This document shows positions 13,359-20,492 of a stretch of DNA of 23,665 nt, one piece after another (position 1 is the first letter of the stretch; each line of letters begins with the position of its first letter). The notes under the pieces were generated by a model, which saw only the letters and a program-made list of their open reading frames with translations, was not told the DNA's origin and did not search any database. Source of the DNA: CAZVLE01 sp964627855 (GTDB lineage: Bacteria; Bacillota; Dethiobacteria; DTU022); assembly GCA_964627855.1 (NCBI GenBank), contig CAZVLE010000110.1, forward strand, positions 1 through 23,665. The letters run 5' to 3'. The position numbers were made by a program, and so were the translations under genes.

Positions 13359-14378
13359 TTAATTCATTTTGACGAGTATTTTTATATCGGAGCAGCCAGG
13401 ATCAAATAAGGGGGCAAAGCCATCTTCAGCCATTTTTTCCAGGGCAACAACCTTCCCCACCAGGGGCTTTACGGCCGAAGGGTTGGAAGCAATAATATCC
13501 ATAGCCTGCCTGAATTCAGCAGCCGTTGCCCCGTAAGATGTTCTAAGCTGGATCTCACGGGTAACCAGGCCGAGGAAAAATAATTCCACGGGGACCTCAC
13601 AAATACCAAGAACAATTACCGTACCACCCTGACGCACCAGGTTCGTCGCTTCACTGATTGTTTCCGGACTACCGACGCATTCGAAAACAAGATCGGCACC
13701 GGCACCGGAGGTCAGCTCACCAATTTGTTTATCCACACCTTCTCTGGCGGGGTTAATCAGGGCAGTAGCACCCATCTCGCCGGCAACGGACAGACGCTTG
13801 TCATTCATGTCAACCACAAATATTTTTTCCAGGCCACGCCGTTTCAGCTCAGCCAGCAGGCAGAGCCCAATGGCTCCCGCACCCAAAATAACCACGGATT
13901 GTTCGGAATTAACACCGACCATCTCGACCGCATGTAAAGCGACACTGTATGGCTCGGCCAGGGCTCCTAACTCGAGAGGGGTTTCTTTTCCAATAGCGAC
14001 AATGCTTTCACTTGGAACCAGCAGGTATTCTGCCATGGCCCCTTCCCGGGTCACCCCGATTACATTCATTGCTTCGCAAATGTTGTCTCTTCCCGAACTG
14101 CAGGAATAACAGTTTCGACAGGCCAGCGAGGCAGTGCCGGTAACTTGCTGTCCATTTTCCAGTTCGTCCACTCCCGGGCCCAAGGCCTCGATAATGCCTG
14201 CATACTCGTGGCCAATGGCCATCCCAAAGGGAAATAGACCGCTCTTGTAAGCATGCAGGTCAGAACCGCATATGCCACAGTATTCCACTCTGACCAAAAC
14301 CTCTCCTTCCGCTGGTTCCGGCTTTGGCTTATCGACAATCTGCAAATCTTCGGGGCCGTTAAGAGTCGCTGCCCTCAA
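13359..14378 (-). CDS. Zinc-dependent medium-chain alcohol dehydrogenase (butanediol/sorbitol/threonine dehydrogenase type)
   Basis: 339 residues if translation starts at TTG 14378, giving MRAATLNGPEDLQIV, the usual opening of this family, with AGGTGA five to six bases upstream. A GTG at 14387 would add three residues but lies within that ribosome binding site. Numbered from TTG: catalytic zinc ligands Cys34 (CGICGSD), His57 and Glu58 (GHEYAG). The structural zinc loop is CRNCYSCSSGRDNIC with Cys87, 90, 93 and 101. The Rossmann motif is VVILGAGAIGLCLL, and an acidic residue after it (VVDMND) favours NAD over NADP. The substrate is probably a secondary alcohol or polyol. Together with the downstream ThDP enzyme an acetoin/2,3-butanediol-type couple is conceivable but not shown. 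Confidence 0.88.
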   Translation of the reverse strand: MRAATLNGPEDLQIVDKPKPEPAEGEVLVRVEYCGICGSDLHAYKSGLFPFGMAIGHEYAGIIEALGPGVDELENGQQVTGTASLACRNCYSCSSGRDNICEAMNVIGVTREGAMAEYLLVPSESIVAIGKETPLELGALAEPYSVALHAVEMVGVNSEQSVVILGAGAIGLCLLAELKRRGLEKIFVVDMNDKRLSVAGEMGATALINPAREGVDKQIGELTSGAGADLVFECVGSPETISEATNLVRQGGTVIVLGICEVPVELFFLGLVTREIQLRTSYGATAAEFRQAMDIIASNPSAVKPLVGKVVALEKMAEDGFAPLFDPGCSDIKILVKMN

Positions 14379-14593
14379 TTCACTCACCTACCCTTGTTTA
14401 ATGTATTTAAATTACTTCAGTTCGCCGGGAAAGTATTGCAATAATTTTGAAACTAAACTTAAGATATCACAAAATAAATAAAATATTAATAACCAGCAAA
14501 AAATTATCCTCAATAAACTCTACTTTTCCTTTTAAGTTCTTCTCTATTGTGTTTCTTAGCCCTCTTAGGCTGACAATTTTTTTTCTGGCTATA

Positions 14594-14622
14594 TTGACAA
14601 GAGAAACTATTGCTGCTACTAT
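14594..14622 (+). promoter_or_regulatory. Sigma-A promoter of the dtxR-feoAB operon
   Basis: TTGACA (14594-14599), 17-bp spacer, TACTAT (14617-14622). It has consensus -35 and spacing. The remainder of the gap from 14379 is AT-rich. At 14557-14575 it has a TTAGCC-6-GGCTGA near-palindrome followed by a T run, and no gene. Confidence 0.8.
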
Positions 14623-14626
14623 TTAA

Positions 14627-14642
14627 GTTAGCCAAACCTAAC
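14627..14642. promoter_or_regulatory. Probable DtxR/IdeR-type operator
   Basis: GTTAG-ccaaac-CTAAC is an inverted repeat starting 5 bases after the -10 box, over the start of transcription. It shares the TTAG...CTAA arms of DtxR/IdeR sites (TTAGGTTAGCCTAACCTAA). The first gene of the operon encodes such a regulator, so iron-dependent autorepression is likely. Confidence 0.6.
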
Positions 14643-14707
14643 CAAATGGCTTTTTATGTGGCCGTAGTGTTAGAGGAGACTAACTATATTCGAAGGGGTG
14701 CGTTGCT

Positions 14708-15136
14708 ATGATGCATACTTTACCTGTTACTTCATCCCTGCAAGACTACCTGGAAACGATATTAAGTCTGGCCAAGGAAAAGAAAAAAACAAGAGTTACA
14801 GATATTGCCAGGCAGATGAATATTGCCAAGCCAAGTGTTATCCAGGCTTTAACTCTGCTCAAAGAAAAGGGCCTGATTATCCAGGAACGCTATGGCCCGG
14901 TTGAGCTTACAGCAGAAGGAGAACGTTATGCTCAAATAATCAGGCACAGGCATACAATAATCTACGGTTTCCTAACCCAGGTACTCGGTGTATCCCCTGC
15001 ATCTGCCGAAAAAGATGCCTGTCTTCTCGAACATGATCTGAGTAGTGAATCTTTCAAAAAGCTGCTGCTTTTTTTACGCAGCCAAAACATCGATGCCGAC
15101 CTTGTAAAAGAAGTCGGCTGGGATTATGAAAAATAG
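14708..15136 (+). CDS. DtxR/MntR-family metal-dependent transcriptional regulator
   Basis: 142 residues, the two-domain (MntR-like) length without the SH3-like third domain of DtxR. The winged helix covers about residues 10-70: LQDYLETILSLAKEKKKTRV, TDIARQMNIAKPSVIQALTL, LKEKGLIIQERYGPVELTAEG. The dimerisation/metal domain follows: RHRHTIIYGFLTQVLGVSPASAEKDACLLEHDLS, with the Glu and His residues expected as metal ligands (H in RHRH, E in SAEKD and E-H in LEHD). With Fe(II) or Mn(II) bound it should close the operator at 14627-14642. It precedes feoA by 24 bases, so the regulator is part of the operon it controls; Fe rather than Mn is inferred from feoAB. Two adjacent ATG codons (14708, 14711) follow AAGGGG. 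Confidence 0.92.
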   Translation: MMHTLPVTSSLQDYLETILSLAKEKKKTRVTDIARQMNIAKPSVIQALTLLKEKGLIIQERYGPVELTAEGERYAQIIRHRHTIIYGFLTQVLGVSPASAEKDACLLEHDLSSESFKKLLLFLRSQNIDADLVKEVGWDYEK

Positions 15137-15160
15137 AGAGAATTTAGGAGGTGCAAATAC

Positions 15161-15400
15161 ATGGAATTAAGCCTCGTTGAAATGAAACCTGGTCAGGTTG
15201 GTACTATTTCAACTATTCAGGGTGGCCCGGGTTTTAAAGAAAAAATAAACCAGATCGGCCTGCGTACTGGAAAAAAGATCAAAAAAGTCAGTTCTATCTT
15301 TAGCCGCGGGCCGGTTACAATATCTGTAGATAATTTTCAGATTGCCATTGGCTACGGCAAGGCAGTGCGGATAAGGGTGGAGGTAAATGAAGATGCGTAA
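15161..15400 (+). CDS. feoA: FeoA ferrous iron transport accessory protein
   Basis: 79 residues, a single SH3-like domain. The start MELSLVEMKPGQVGTISTIQ, then GGPGFKEKINQIGLRTGKKI ('L/I-G-L-R-x-G' motif) and RGPVTISVDNFQIAIGYGKA-VRI match FeoA throughout. AGGAGG lies nine bases before ATG 15161. FeoA is a small cytosolic partner of FeoB needed for full Fe(II) uptake, and overlap with feoB by 8 bases ensures coupled translation. Confidence 0.93.
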   Translation: MELSLVEMKPGQVGTISTIQGGPGFKEKINQIGLRTGKKIKKVSSIFSRGPVTISVDNFQIAIGYGKAVRIRVEVNEDA

Positions 15401-17222
15401 AATAGTCATGGTCGGCAATCCGAACGTTGGTAAAAGTGTAGTCTTTTCTCAATTGACAGGTTCAAAAGTGATGATCTCAAACTATGCCGGTACTACGGTT
15501 GAATATACAAAAGGCCAGCTTAAGACTGAAAAAGAAGTATTCGAGGTTTTAGATGCTCCCGGCACTTACAGCCTTCATCCTTCGTCAAGGGTTGAAGAGG
15601 TGGCTGCTTCCCTGGTTGATGAGGCAGATATTGTCATCAATGTTGTTGATGCCACTAACCTGGAACGCAACCTTTTGCTCACAACCGAGATTATGGAACG
15701 CAATGTACCTATGATTGTGGCCTTGAATATGATCGATGAAGCCGGCCACAAAGGGGTGCAGATTGATGTAGAAATGCTCGAAAAGCTGCTCGGACTTCCC
15801 GTTATACCAACAGTTGCCGTCAGTGGAGAGGGGCTCAAAGACCTCGTGGATGCCCTGCCCGGGGCTGAGAACCGCCAAATCAAACCGCTTCATACCGATG
15901 ATCGCTGGGCTTATGTTGGCAGCATTGTCAGCCAGGTGCAAGAAATTGTCCATCGCCACCACAGTTGGCTGGAAACACTCCAGGATGCCAGTTTAAGACC
16001 ACTTACCGGTATACCAATAGCCGCAGCTGTACTTTTTCTCGCTTTCCAGTTTGTAATAGGCCTGGGCGAATTTATCGCTGAGTTTCTGGAAGATTATATC
16101 TTTGCCGGCCTCTATGAACCAATACTTGTCCGCCTTAGTGAATTGATGGGTCAGAGCGGCTTTTTACATGACATTCTCATTGGCAGATTAATCGACGGAG
16201 AAATCGAATTCGAGGAATCCCTCGGGGTGCTGACAACCGGCGTTTTTGTCGAAATAGGTGTAGTGCTCCCATTTTTAACTGTATTTTACCTGGTGCTGGG
16301 TTTTCTTGAAGATTCCGGCTACCTTCCCCGTTTGGCGGTAATGGTAGACCGTGGCCTGCACCGCATGGGGCTGCATGGTTACTCGATTATTCCAATGGTA
16401 CTGGGTTTCGGATGCAACGTGCCGGCGGCTATGGCGGCAAGAAACCTGGAAAGCAGACGAGAAAGGTTTATAGCCTGTACGCTGATGGCAGTTGCCGTGC
16501 CTTGCATGGCCCAGCTTGCCATGATTATTGGTCTGGTCGGCCGTTTCGGTTTCGCCTACCTGGCTGTAGTCTTCGCCAGCCTCTTTTTCATCTGGATCGT
16601 GCTGGGTCTAATCATGGATCGGGTTATGCCCGGATACACCCCCTCGATGGTCGTGGAAATACCCCCATATCGCATCCCCAGCTTTAAGGCACAGGCCAAG
16701 AAACTGGGCATGCGTATCAAGGGCTTTCTTATTCATGCGACACCCTACATTTTAGGTGGCATCCTGGTAGTAAATATATTTTACACTTTAGGGGTGGTCG
16801 AATTTCTTGGCAATCTCTTTGCCCCGGTTATACAAGGCTTGCTCGGCCTGCCTGGCGAGGCGGTTTCAACCCTTTTGATCGGCTTTTTACGTAAAGACGT
16901 TGCAGTAGCCATGATGGTTCCGCTTGGCCTTGATGCCCGCCAGTTTGTAATCGGCGCTGTTGTCCTGGCTGCTTATTTTCCCTGCGCTGCAACATTTACA
17001 GTAATGATAAAAGAAATGGGAGTAAAAGATATGGCCAAGTCCGCCATCATCATGATCCTAACTGCATTTACAGCCGGCTTTGCCCTGAATATGCTCCTTG
17101 ATAAAATTGTGCCGGCCGCATATTTGGCTCCCGGAATTTTCATCCTGGCTATCATACTCATTTTGCTTTTTGGCAGCACATCAGACCGCCGGGAAATGAA
17201 AGACCTGGACAGCGCAGCATGA
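15393..17222 (+). CDS. feoB: FeoB ferrous iron transporter
   Basis: 609 residues from ATG 15393, nine bases after GGAGG; ATG 15387 is too close to that site. The N-terminal G domain has G1 GNPNVGKS (8-15), switch segment YAGTTVEYTKG, G3 DAPGTYSLHPSSRVEE (the family usually has DLPG, here DAPG) and G4 NMIDEA. The membrane part starts near residue 200. It includes the gate signatures FLEDSGYLPRLAVMVDR, LHGYSIIPMVLGFGCNVPAA and GFLRKDVAVAMM, and about ten hydrophobic segments to the C-terminus. It is at the short end for FeoB (E. coli has over 750), and no FeoC-like tail is seen. It takes up Fe(II) at the cytoplasmic membrane, as expected in an anoxic habitat. Confidence 0.95.
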   Translation: MRKIVMVGNPNVGKSVVFSQLTGSKVMISNYAGTTVEYTKGQLKTEKEVFEVLDAPGTYSLHPSSRVEEVAASLVDEADIVINVVDATNLERNLLLTTEIMERNVPMIVALNMIDEAGHKGVQIDVEMLEKLLGLPVIPTVAVSGEGLKDLVDALPGAENRQIKPLHTDDRWAYVGSIVSQVQEIVHRHHSWLETLQDASLRPLTGIPIAAAVLFLAFQFVIGLGEFIAEFLEDYIFAGLYEPILVRLSELMGQSGFLHDILIGRLIDGEIEFEESLGVLTTGVFVEIGVVLPFLTVFYLVLGFLEDSGYLPRLAVMVDRGLHRMGLHGYSIIPMVLGFGCNVPAAMAARNLESRRERFIACTLMAVAVPCMAQLAMIIGLVGRFGFAYLAVVFASLFFIWIVLGLIMDRVMPGYTPSMVVEIPPYRIPSFKAQAKKLGMRIKGFLIHATPYILGGILVVNIFYTLGVVEFLGNLFAPVIQGLLGLPGEAVSTLLIGFLRKDVAVAMMVPLGLDARQFVIGAVVLAAYFPCAATFTVMIKEMGVKDMAKSAIIMILTAFTAGFALNMLLDKIVPAAYLAPGIFILAIILILLFGSTSDRREMKDLDSAA

Positions 17223-17436
17223 GGTAGGGCGCGGGTAAAATGTTGCCGTCAGGATCGGCAGGCATAGAAACTAATTTTTTTAGAAATAATAGGTTTTGAA
17301 GAGCTCGCAAAAACCGGCATTACGCTGGAAGCAAGCCTTTCTATGAGTTAAAAGTTTGTAAGCTTATAAAAAAAACAGATAAAAAGAATCCCCCCTAACA
17401 ACTCACTGCAACCAAGCTGTTTGCCAATATTCAGTG
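17223..17436. other. Gap after feoB, no gene seen
   Basis: A small hairpin TGCCG-tcaggat-CGGCA (about 17243-17259) followed some 13 bases later by a run of seven T may act as a weak terminator of the feo operon. Further on there are A runs and a C6 run and no coding signal. Confidence 0.35.
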
Positions 17437-17465
17437 TAGACAAAACTAGTGATACAAGTTATTAT
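17437..17465 (+). promoter_or_regulatory. Sigma-A promoter of the GntR gene
   Basis: TAGACA (17437-17442), 17-bp spacer, TATTAT (17460-17465). Five of six matches in each box with ideal spacing, about 50 bases from start of transcription to TTG 17523. Confidence 0.7.
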
Positions 17466-17479
17466 TAGAATTAACTGAA

Positions 17480-17498
17480 AGATCTGATCGTCTGATCT
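17480..17498. promoter_or_regulatory. Inverted/direct repeat downstream of the GntR promoter
   Basis: AGATCTGATCGTCTGATCT has AGATC/GATCT inverted arms and also a TCTGATC-G-TCTGATC direct repeat. It lies about 8 bases into the transcript and could be an autoregulatory site. It is not obviously the same motif as the CTGTCAGACAG site in front of the transporter gene. Confidence 0.35.
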
Positions 17499-17522
17499 AT
17501 TTGTTAGGGAGGCTTTGCCTGA

Positions 17523-18218
17523 TTGGAACAGGTAGTAAAAACCAATCTTCCTGAAACCATTGCTCGCCTGATTGTATCCAGAATAGCCAAGGGCGAATAT
17601 AAACCGGGTCAGAAACTCCCCCCTGAAAAGGAGTTGATGTATCTCTTTGCGGTGGGACGCTCTACAATAAGAGAAGCATTCCAGGCCCTGGCCTTGATGG
17701 GTTTAATCGATATACGGCCAGGGCAGGGCACTTTTATTCGAGATATCAAGAAAGAGACGGTTATACAACCGTCTCTTTTTTTGCCTCTGGTTGACCCGGA
17801 AACCACCGCCGAACTGCTTGAGGCAAGAGTGGCTGTTGAACCGGTAGTAGCTGAATTGGCCGCTGTCAGAAGAACTGAAAATGATTTGTCAGGTATGAGT
17901 AAGATCCTCAATGAATGTGAGGAAGCACTTCAAAGTGGCGAGCCGGTATATAGCCTTTCAGCCGGATTCCACTTTCTATTGGCCCGAGCTTCTCGCAATA
18001 CCGTTTTTGTTCGCTTTCTAGAGTCGATCATTAATCTAATGGCCGCCCGAGGGGCAAAAATTGAAGAATATCAGGCTTTTACCCTCTGGGAACTGAATTC
18101 TCACCGGGAAATCTTAGGGATGGTTGAAGAGCAAAATCCTTCCGGAGCAAAGGAAACCATGCTCGAGCACTTAACGAGATCGGCCGACTATTACCTGCAG
18201 ATTAGCAGTAAAGACTGA
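17523..18218 (+). CDS. FadR-subfamily GntR transcriptional regulator
   Basis: 231 residues, TTG start at 17523 preceded by GGGAGG ten bases upstream. The N-terminal winged helix (about 10-73) shows the GntR signature LIVSRIAKGEYKPGQKLPPE, KELMYLFAVGRSTIREAFQA, LALMGLIDIRPGQGTFI. The C-terminal FCD domain (about 95-225) has LLEARVAVEPVVAELAA, AGFHFLLARASRN and NSHREILGMVEE; these His residues are the usual metal or effector contacts. FadR-type regulators typically repress catabolic operons and release DNA on binding a small carboxylate or sugar acid. The operon that follows (symporter, two hydrolases, PLP enzyme) is the obvious target, with an operator candidate in its promoter. Its coding sequence contains a perfect terminator hairpin between the two domains (codons 77-87). 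Confidence 0.9.
   Translation: MEQVVKTNLPETIARLIVSRIAKGEYKPGQKLPPEKELMYLFAVGRSTIREAFQALALMGLIDIRPGQGTFIRDIKKETVIQPSLFLPLVDPETTAELLEARVAVEPVVAELAAVRRTENDLSGMSKILNECEEALQSGEPVYSLSAGFHFLLARASRNTVFVRFLESIINLMAARGAKIEEYQAFTLWELNSHREILGMVEEQNPSGAKETMLEHLTRSADYYLQISSKD
17751..17782 (+). terminator. Intrinsic terminator-like hairpin inside the GntR coding sequence
   Basis: AAAGAGACGGTT and AACCGTCTCTTT form a perfect 12-bp stem with an ATAC loop, and the T run is seven long (17776-17782). It encodes KETVIQPSLFL in the linker between DNA-binding and FCD domains. On sequence grounds it is as strong as any terminator in the window. Translating ribosomes would be expected to prevent folding; untranslated transcripts would end here. 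Confidence 0.7.
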
Positions 18219-18251
18219 GTAAGAACGCCCTTTGGCAAAAAATAATTAATA

Positions 18252-18280
18252 TTGACTGAACACTGTCAGACAGCTTTATG
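18252..18280 (+). promoter_or_regulatory. Promoter of the transporter/hydrolase operon
   Basis: TTGACT (18252-18257), 17-bp spacer, TTTATG (18275-18280). Good -35, weak -10, located in the 93-base gap between the regulator and transporter genes. Confidence 0.5.
18263..18273. promoter_or_regulatory. Probable operator of the GntR (FadR-type) regulator
   Basis: CTGTC-A-GACAG is a perfect inverted repeat lying wholly in the spacer between the -35 and -10 boxes. Its TGT-n3-ACA core resembles FadR-subfamily sites such as TGGTCTGACCA. Occupancy would block RNA polymerase. Confidence 0.55.
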
Positions 18281-18311
18281 AATCATCTAAAAGTTAAAGG
18301 AGGACCTATTA

Positions 18312-19682
18312 ATGAGTACCAGTAATGCTTCCGTAGTTGCAGAGAAGTTGCGTCCCTGGATTAAAATTAAGTATGCTTTTGCCTCACTGGGTGGGGGAAT
18401 GACTGATTTGCCGATCGATTTGTTGCTCCTCCCTTTCTACACGGAAATTCTTGGTGTTCCTGTAACCATAGCCGGCTGGGTGGCACTGGCAGCAGGAATA
18501 TGGGACGCTTTAACTGACCCAGTTCTTGGAGGATTATCAGACAGGACCCACACCCGCTGGGGGCGTCGTCGGCCTTATTTTTTAATAGGCGCTATTCCAC
18601 TGGGTTTAAGCTTTTTCTGGCTCTTTAATCCCTTTATGGATCACTTTGCAGCTTCATTTCTGGCCGCATTTCTGATGTTTCGTTTATCGTTGACCGTCGT
18701 CCTCATCCCCCATGTTTCACTGGGTGCAGAGATGTCTCCAAACTACGACGAACGAACCAGCATTATGGGCTATAAGCAGGGATTTTGGATTATTGGCTTA
18801 TTACTCGGTGTTTTTATCCCCATTGCTTTATTGGAAAGCATGCCGGATCCAAGTGCTGCCTATGGGATGATCGGCTTAGTTATGGGCATATTCATCACTT
18901 TCAGCGTCCTGGTCACTTTCTTCGGCACTCGTGAAGATCCAAGTCACTGGCGGAAAACAGAAAAGATTAATTATTGGCAAGGCCTGAAAATACTCTTTTC
19001 AAACAAGCCATACATGATTATTCAGATCGGCTACCTACTCTATCACACTGCAGCCGCTATTCCCAATACTCTGCTCATATATTTCGCCATCCACTGGATG
19101 AAAATATCTGAGTCAGCAGTCCTACTGGCCATCCCAATATACATGATCTTAGCCATAATAAGCGTACCGATTTGGGTCAAGTTGGCTCAAAAAACAAATA
19201 AGAAAAAAGCTTTTATCGCTTCACTCTTTTTCTCCACGGCAGCCGCTCTGTTAACGCTACTCATTCCCGAAGGCGGCACCGGAATACTTTATCTAATCCT
19301 GGGGATCGCCGGTATCGGTTACGGTGGAATGATGACTGTACCTCACGCTATTCTTGCCGATGTGGTTGATCTTGATGAACTTAAAACAGGCCAGCGCCGA
19401 GAGGGACTCTATTATGGCACCTGGGAGTTTATACGCAAGCTATGCTCGAACCTGGGCAAGTGGGCCCCGATGATGATCCTCGGAATTTTGGGATTTGTTT
19501 CCGGAGGCGTAACGCAAACCCCCGAAGTTGTTAGTGGTATCAGGTTGATGTTTGGCATTGGTCCGGCCTTCATTTACCTTGCGGCCGGAATCGTTATGTT
19601 TGCTTTTAAATTAGACCGTGAAGAGCATGAAAAAATACGCAAACAGCTGGAAGAAAGACGTAAGGAGAGTGAGATGGTATGA
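18312..19682 (+). CDS. GPH-family (MelB-like) sugar:cation symporter
   Basis: 456 residues with about twelve hydrophobic segments. The glycoside-pentoside-hexuronide family signature is intact: AAGIWDALTDPVLGGLSDRT then HTRWGRRRPYFLIGAIPLG, including the Asp pair that in MelB binds Na+/H+ and sugar. Further family segments are SLGAEMSPNYDERTSIMGYK-Q in the middle and 'VDLDELKTGQRREGLYYGTW-EFIRKL' in the C-terminal half. It would import a glycoside, uronide or similar polar compound across the cytoplasmic membrane. AAAGGAGG precedes ATG 18312 at good spacing. Its end overlaps the next gene by four bases (ATGA), so it is translationally coupled to the LmbE-like deacylase, which suggests that the imported compound is the deacylase substrate or precursor. 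The substrate cannot be read from the sequence. Confidence 0.9.
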   Translation: MSTSNASVVAEKLRPWIKIKYAFASLGGGMTDLPIDLLLLPFYTEILGVPVTIAGWVALAAGIWDALTDPVLGGLSDRTHTRWGRRRPYFLIGAIPLGLSFFWLFNPFMDHFAASFLAAFLMFRLSLTVVLIPHVSLGAEMSPNYDERTSIMGYKQGFWIIGLLLGVFIPIALLESMPDPSAAYGMIGLVMGIFITFSVLVTFFGTREDPSHWRKTEKINYWQGLKILFSNKPYMIIQIGYLLYHTAAAIPNTLLIYFAIHWMKISESAVLLAIPIYMILAIISVPIWVKLAQKTNKKKAFIASLFFSTAAALLTLLIPEGGTGILYLILGIAGIGYGGMMTVPHAILADVVDLDELKTGQRREGLYYGTWEFIRKLCSNLGKWAPMMILGILGFVSGGVTQTPEVVSGIRLMFGIGPAFIYLAAGIVMFAFKLDREEHEKIRKQLEERRKESEMV

Positions 19683-20461
19683 GATACCTTGTAGTTGAAG
19701 CACATCCGGACGATATGGCCTTCTTTTGCGGAGGCACCGTAGCTAAACTAATACAGGATGGTCATGAGGTTTTTGTCATCACTGTAACTGACGGCCAGCA
19801 GGGGACCCTTGATCGCACTTACGACAGCGAGGAGAAATTAGCTGAAACGATGAGAAATGAGCAGGAGCAGGCCTGCACCTTTCTGGGCATAAAGGAAGTT
19901 ACCTTCCTGGGTGAGAAGAACCATTTTCTCCAGCCGACTCATGCATTAAGAGAAAAGATTGTCCGCCATATACGCCGAATCCAACCCCAGGCAGTGTTTA
20001 CCCTGGACCCCTGGAATGAAGACGAAAATCCGGACCACCGAGCGGTAGGTATGACAGTGCTCGAAGGGTGTTCTTTCGCCCACATGCATCTTTTTCACCC
20101 TGAGCACCTCGCCGAAGGCCTGGAGCCTGCCACCGTAGCAAAAGTTATCCTCTGCAAAACTGCTGCCCCTAATACTTTTTTTGATATAGCAGAAACTCTT
20201 GAGAGAAAAGTAAAAGCCGCCCTCTGCTACCGCAGTCAAATCGAACTGATGCAAGAAGAGGGCAAACAAAGACTGGCTGCATTAGGCCTCAGCTTGCCAA
20301 TATTTGAAAGCGACTTTAGTCAGGCAGTTGAGCTAACCCTGCGGGCTATGGCCGAGGAAACAGGCAAACAAGCCGGAATGGAACTAGCCGAAGCTTTTAA
20401 GGTACGCGGACTGGGCATATTAGAAAATGCCAAAGAAATGATCGGCGGCCTGACAGTGTAA
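19679..20461 (+). CDS. LmbE/PIG-L-family zinc de-N-acetylase, variant active site
   Basis: 260 residues. The family's first metal motif is present as AHPDD (residues 8-12): His9 and Asp12 as zinc ligands, Asp11 as general base, followed by MAFFCGGTVAKLIQDGHEV. The second motif is NPDHRAVG (117-124) rather than the common HPDHxxxG; His120 is the third zinc ligand, while the oxyanion-stabilising His three residues earlier is Asn117. Known members remove acetyl or similar acyl groups from GlcNAc-containing compounds (GlcNAc-PI, mycothiol and bacillithiol precursors, chitobiose) in the cytosol. Cofactor thiol biosynthesis is unlikely here: the gene sits between a symporter and a PLP enzyme in a catabolic operon. 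The Asn variant could mean altered substrate or rate. The gene starts in the ATGA overlap with the transporter. Confidence 0.88.
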   Translation: MRYLVVEAHPDDMAFFCGGTVAKLIQDGHEVFVITVTDGQQGTLDRTYDSEEKLAETMRNEQEQACTFLGIKEVTFLGEKNHFLQPTHALREKIVRHIRRIQPQAVFTLDPWNEDENPDHRAVGMTVLEGCSFAHMHLFHPEHLAEGLEPATVAKVILCKTAAPNTFFDIAETLERKVKAALCYRSQIELMQEEGKQRLAALGLSLPIFESDFSQAVELTLRAMAEETGKQAGMELAEAFKVRGLGILENAKEMIGGLTV

Positions 20462-20492
20462 TCTTGTGTTGTGATAGAAAAGGAGCCTTTAG

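Noticed and set aside
14557..14590. Hairpin plus T run as a terminator before the dtxR promoter
   Set aside because: The stem is only about five pairs and separated from the T run; it fits better as a metal-regulator-like repeat.
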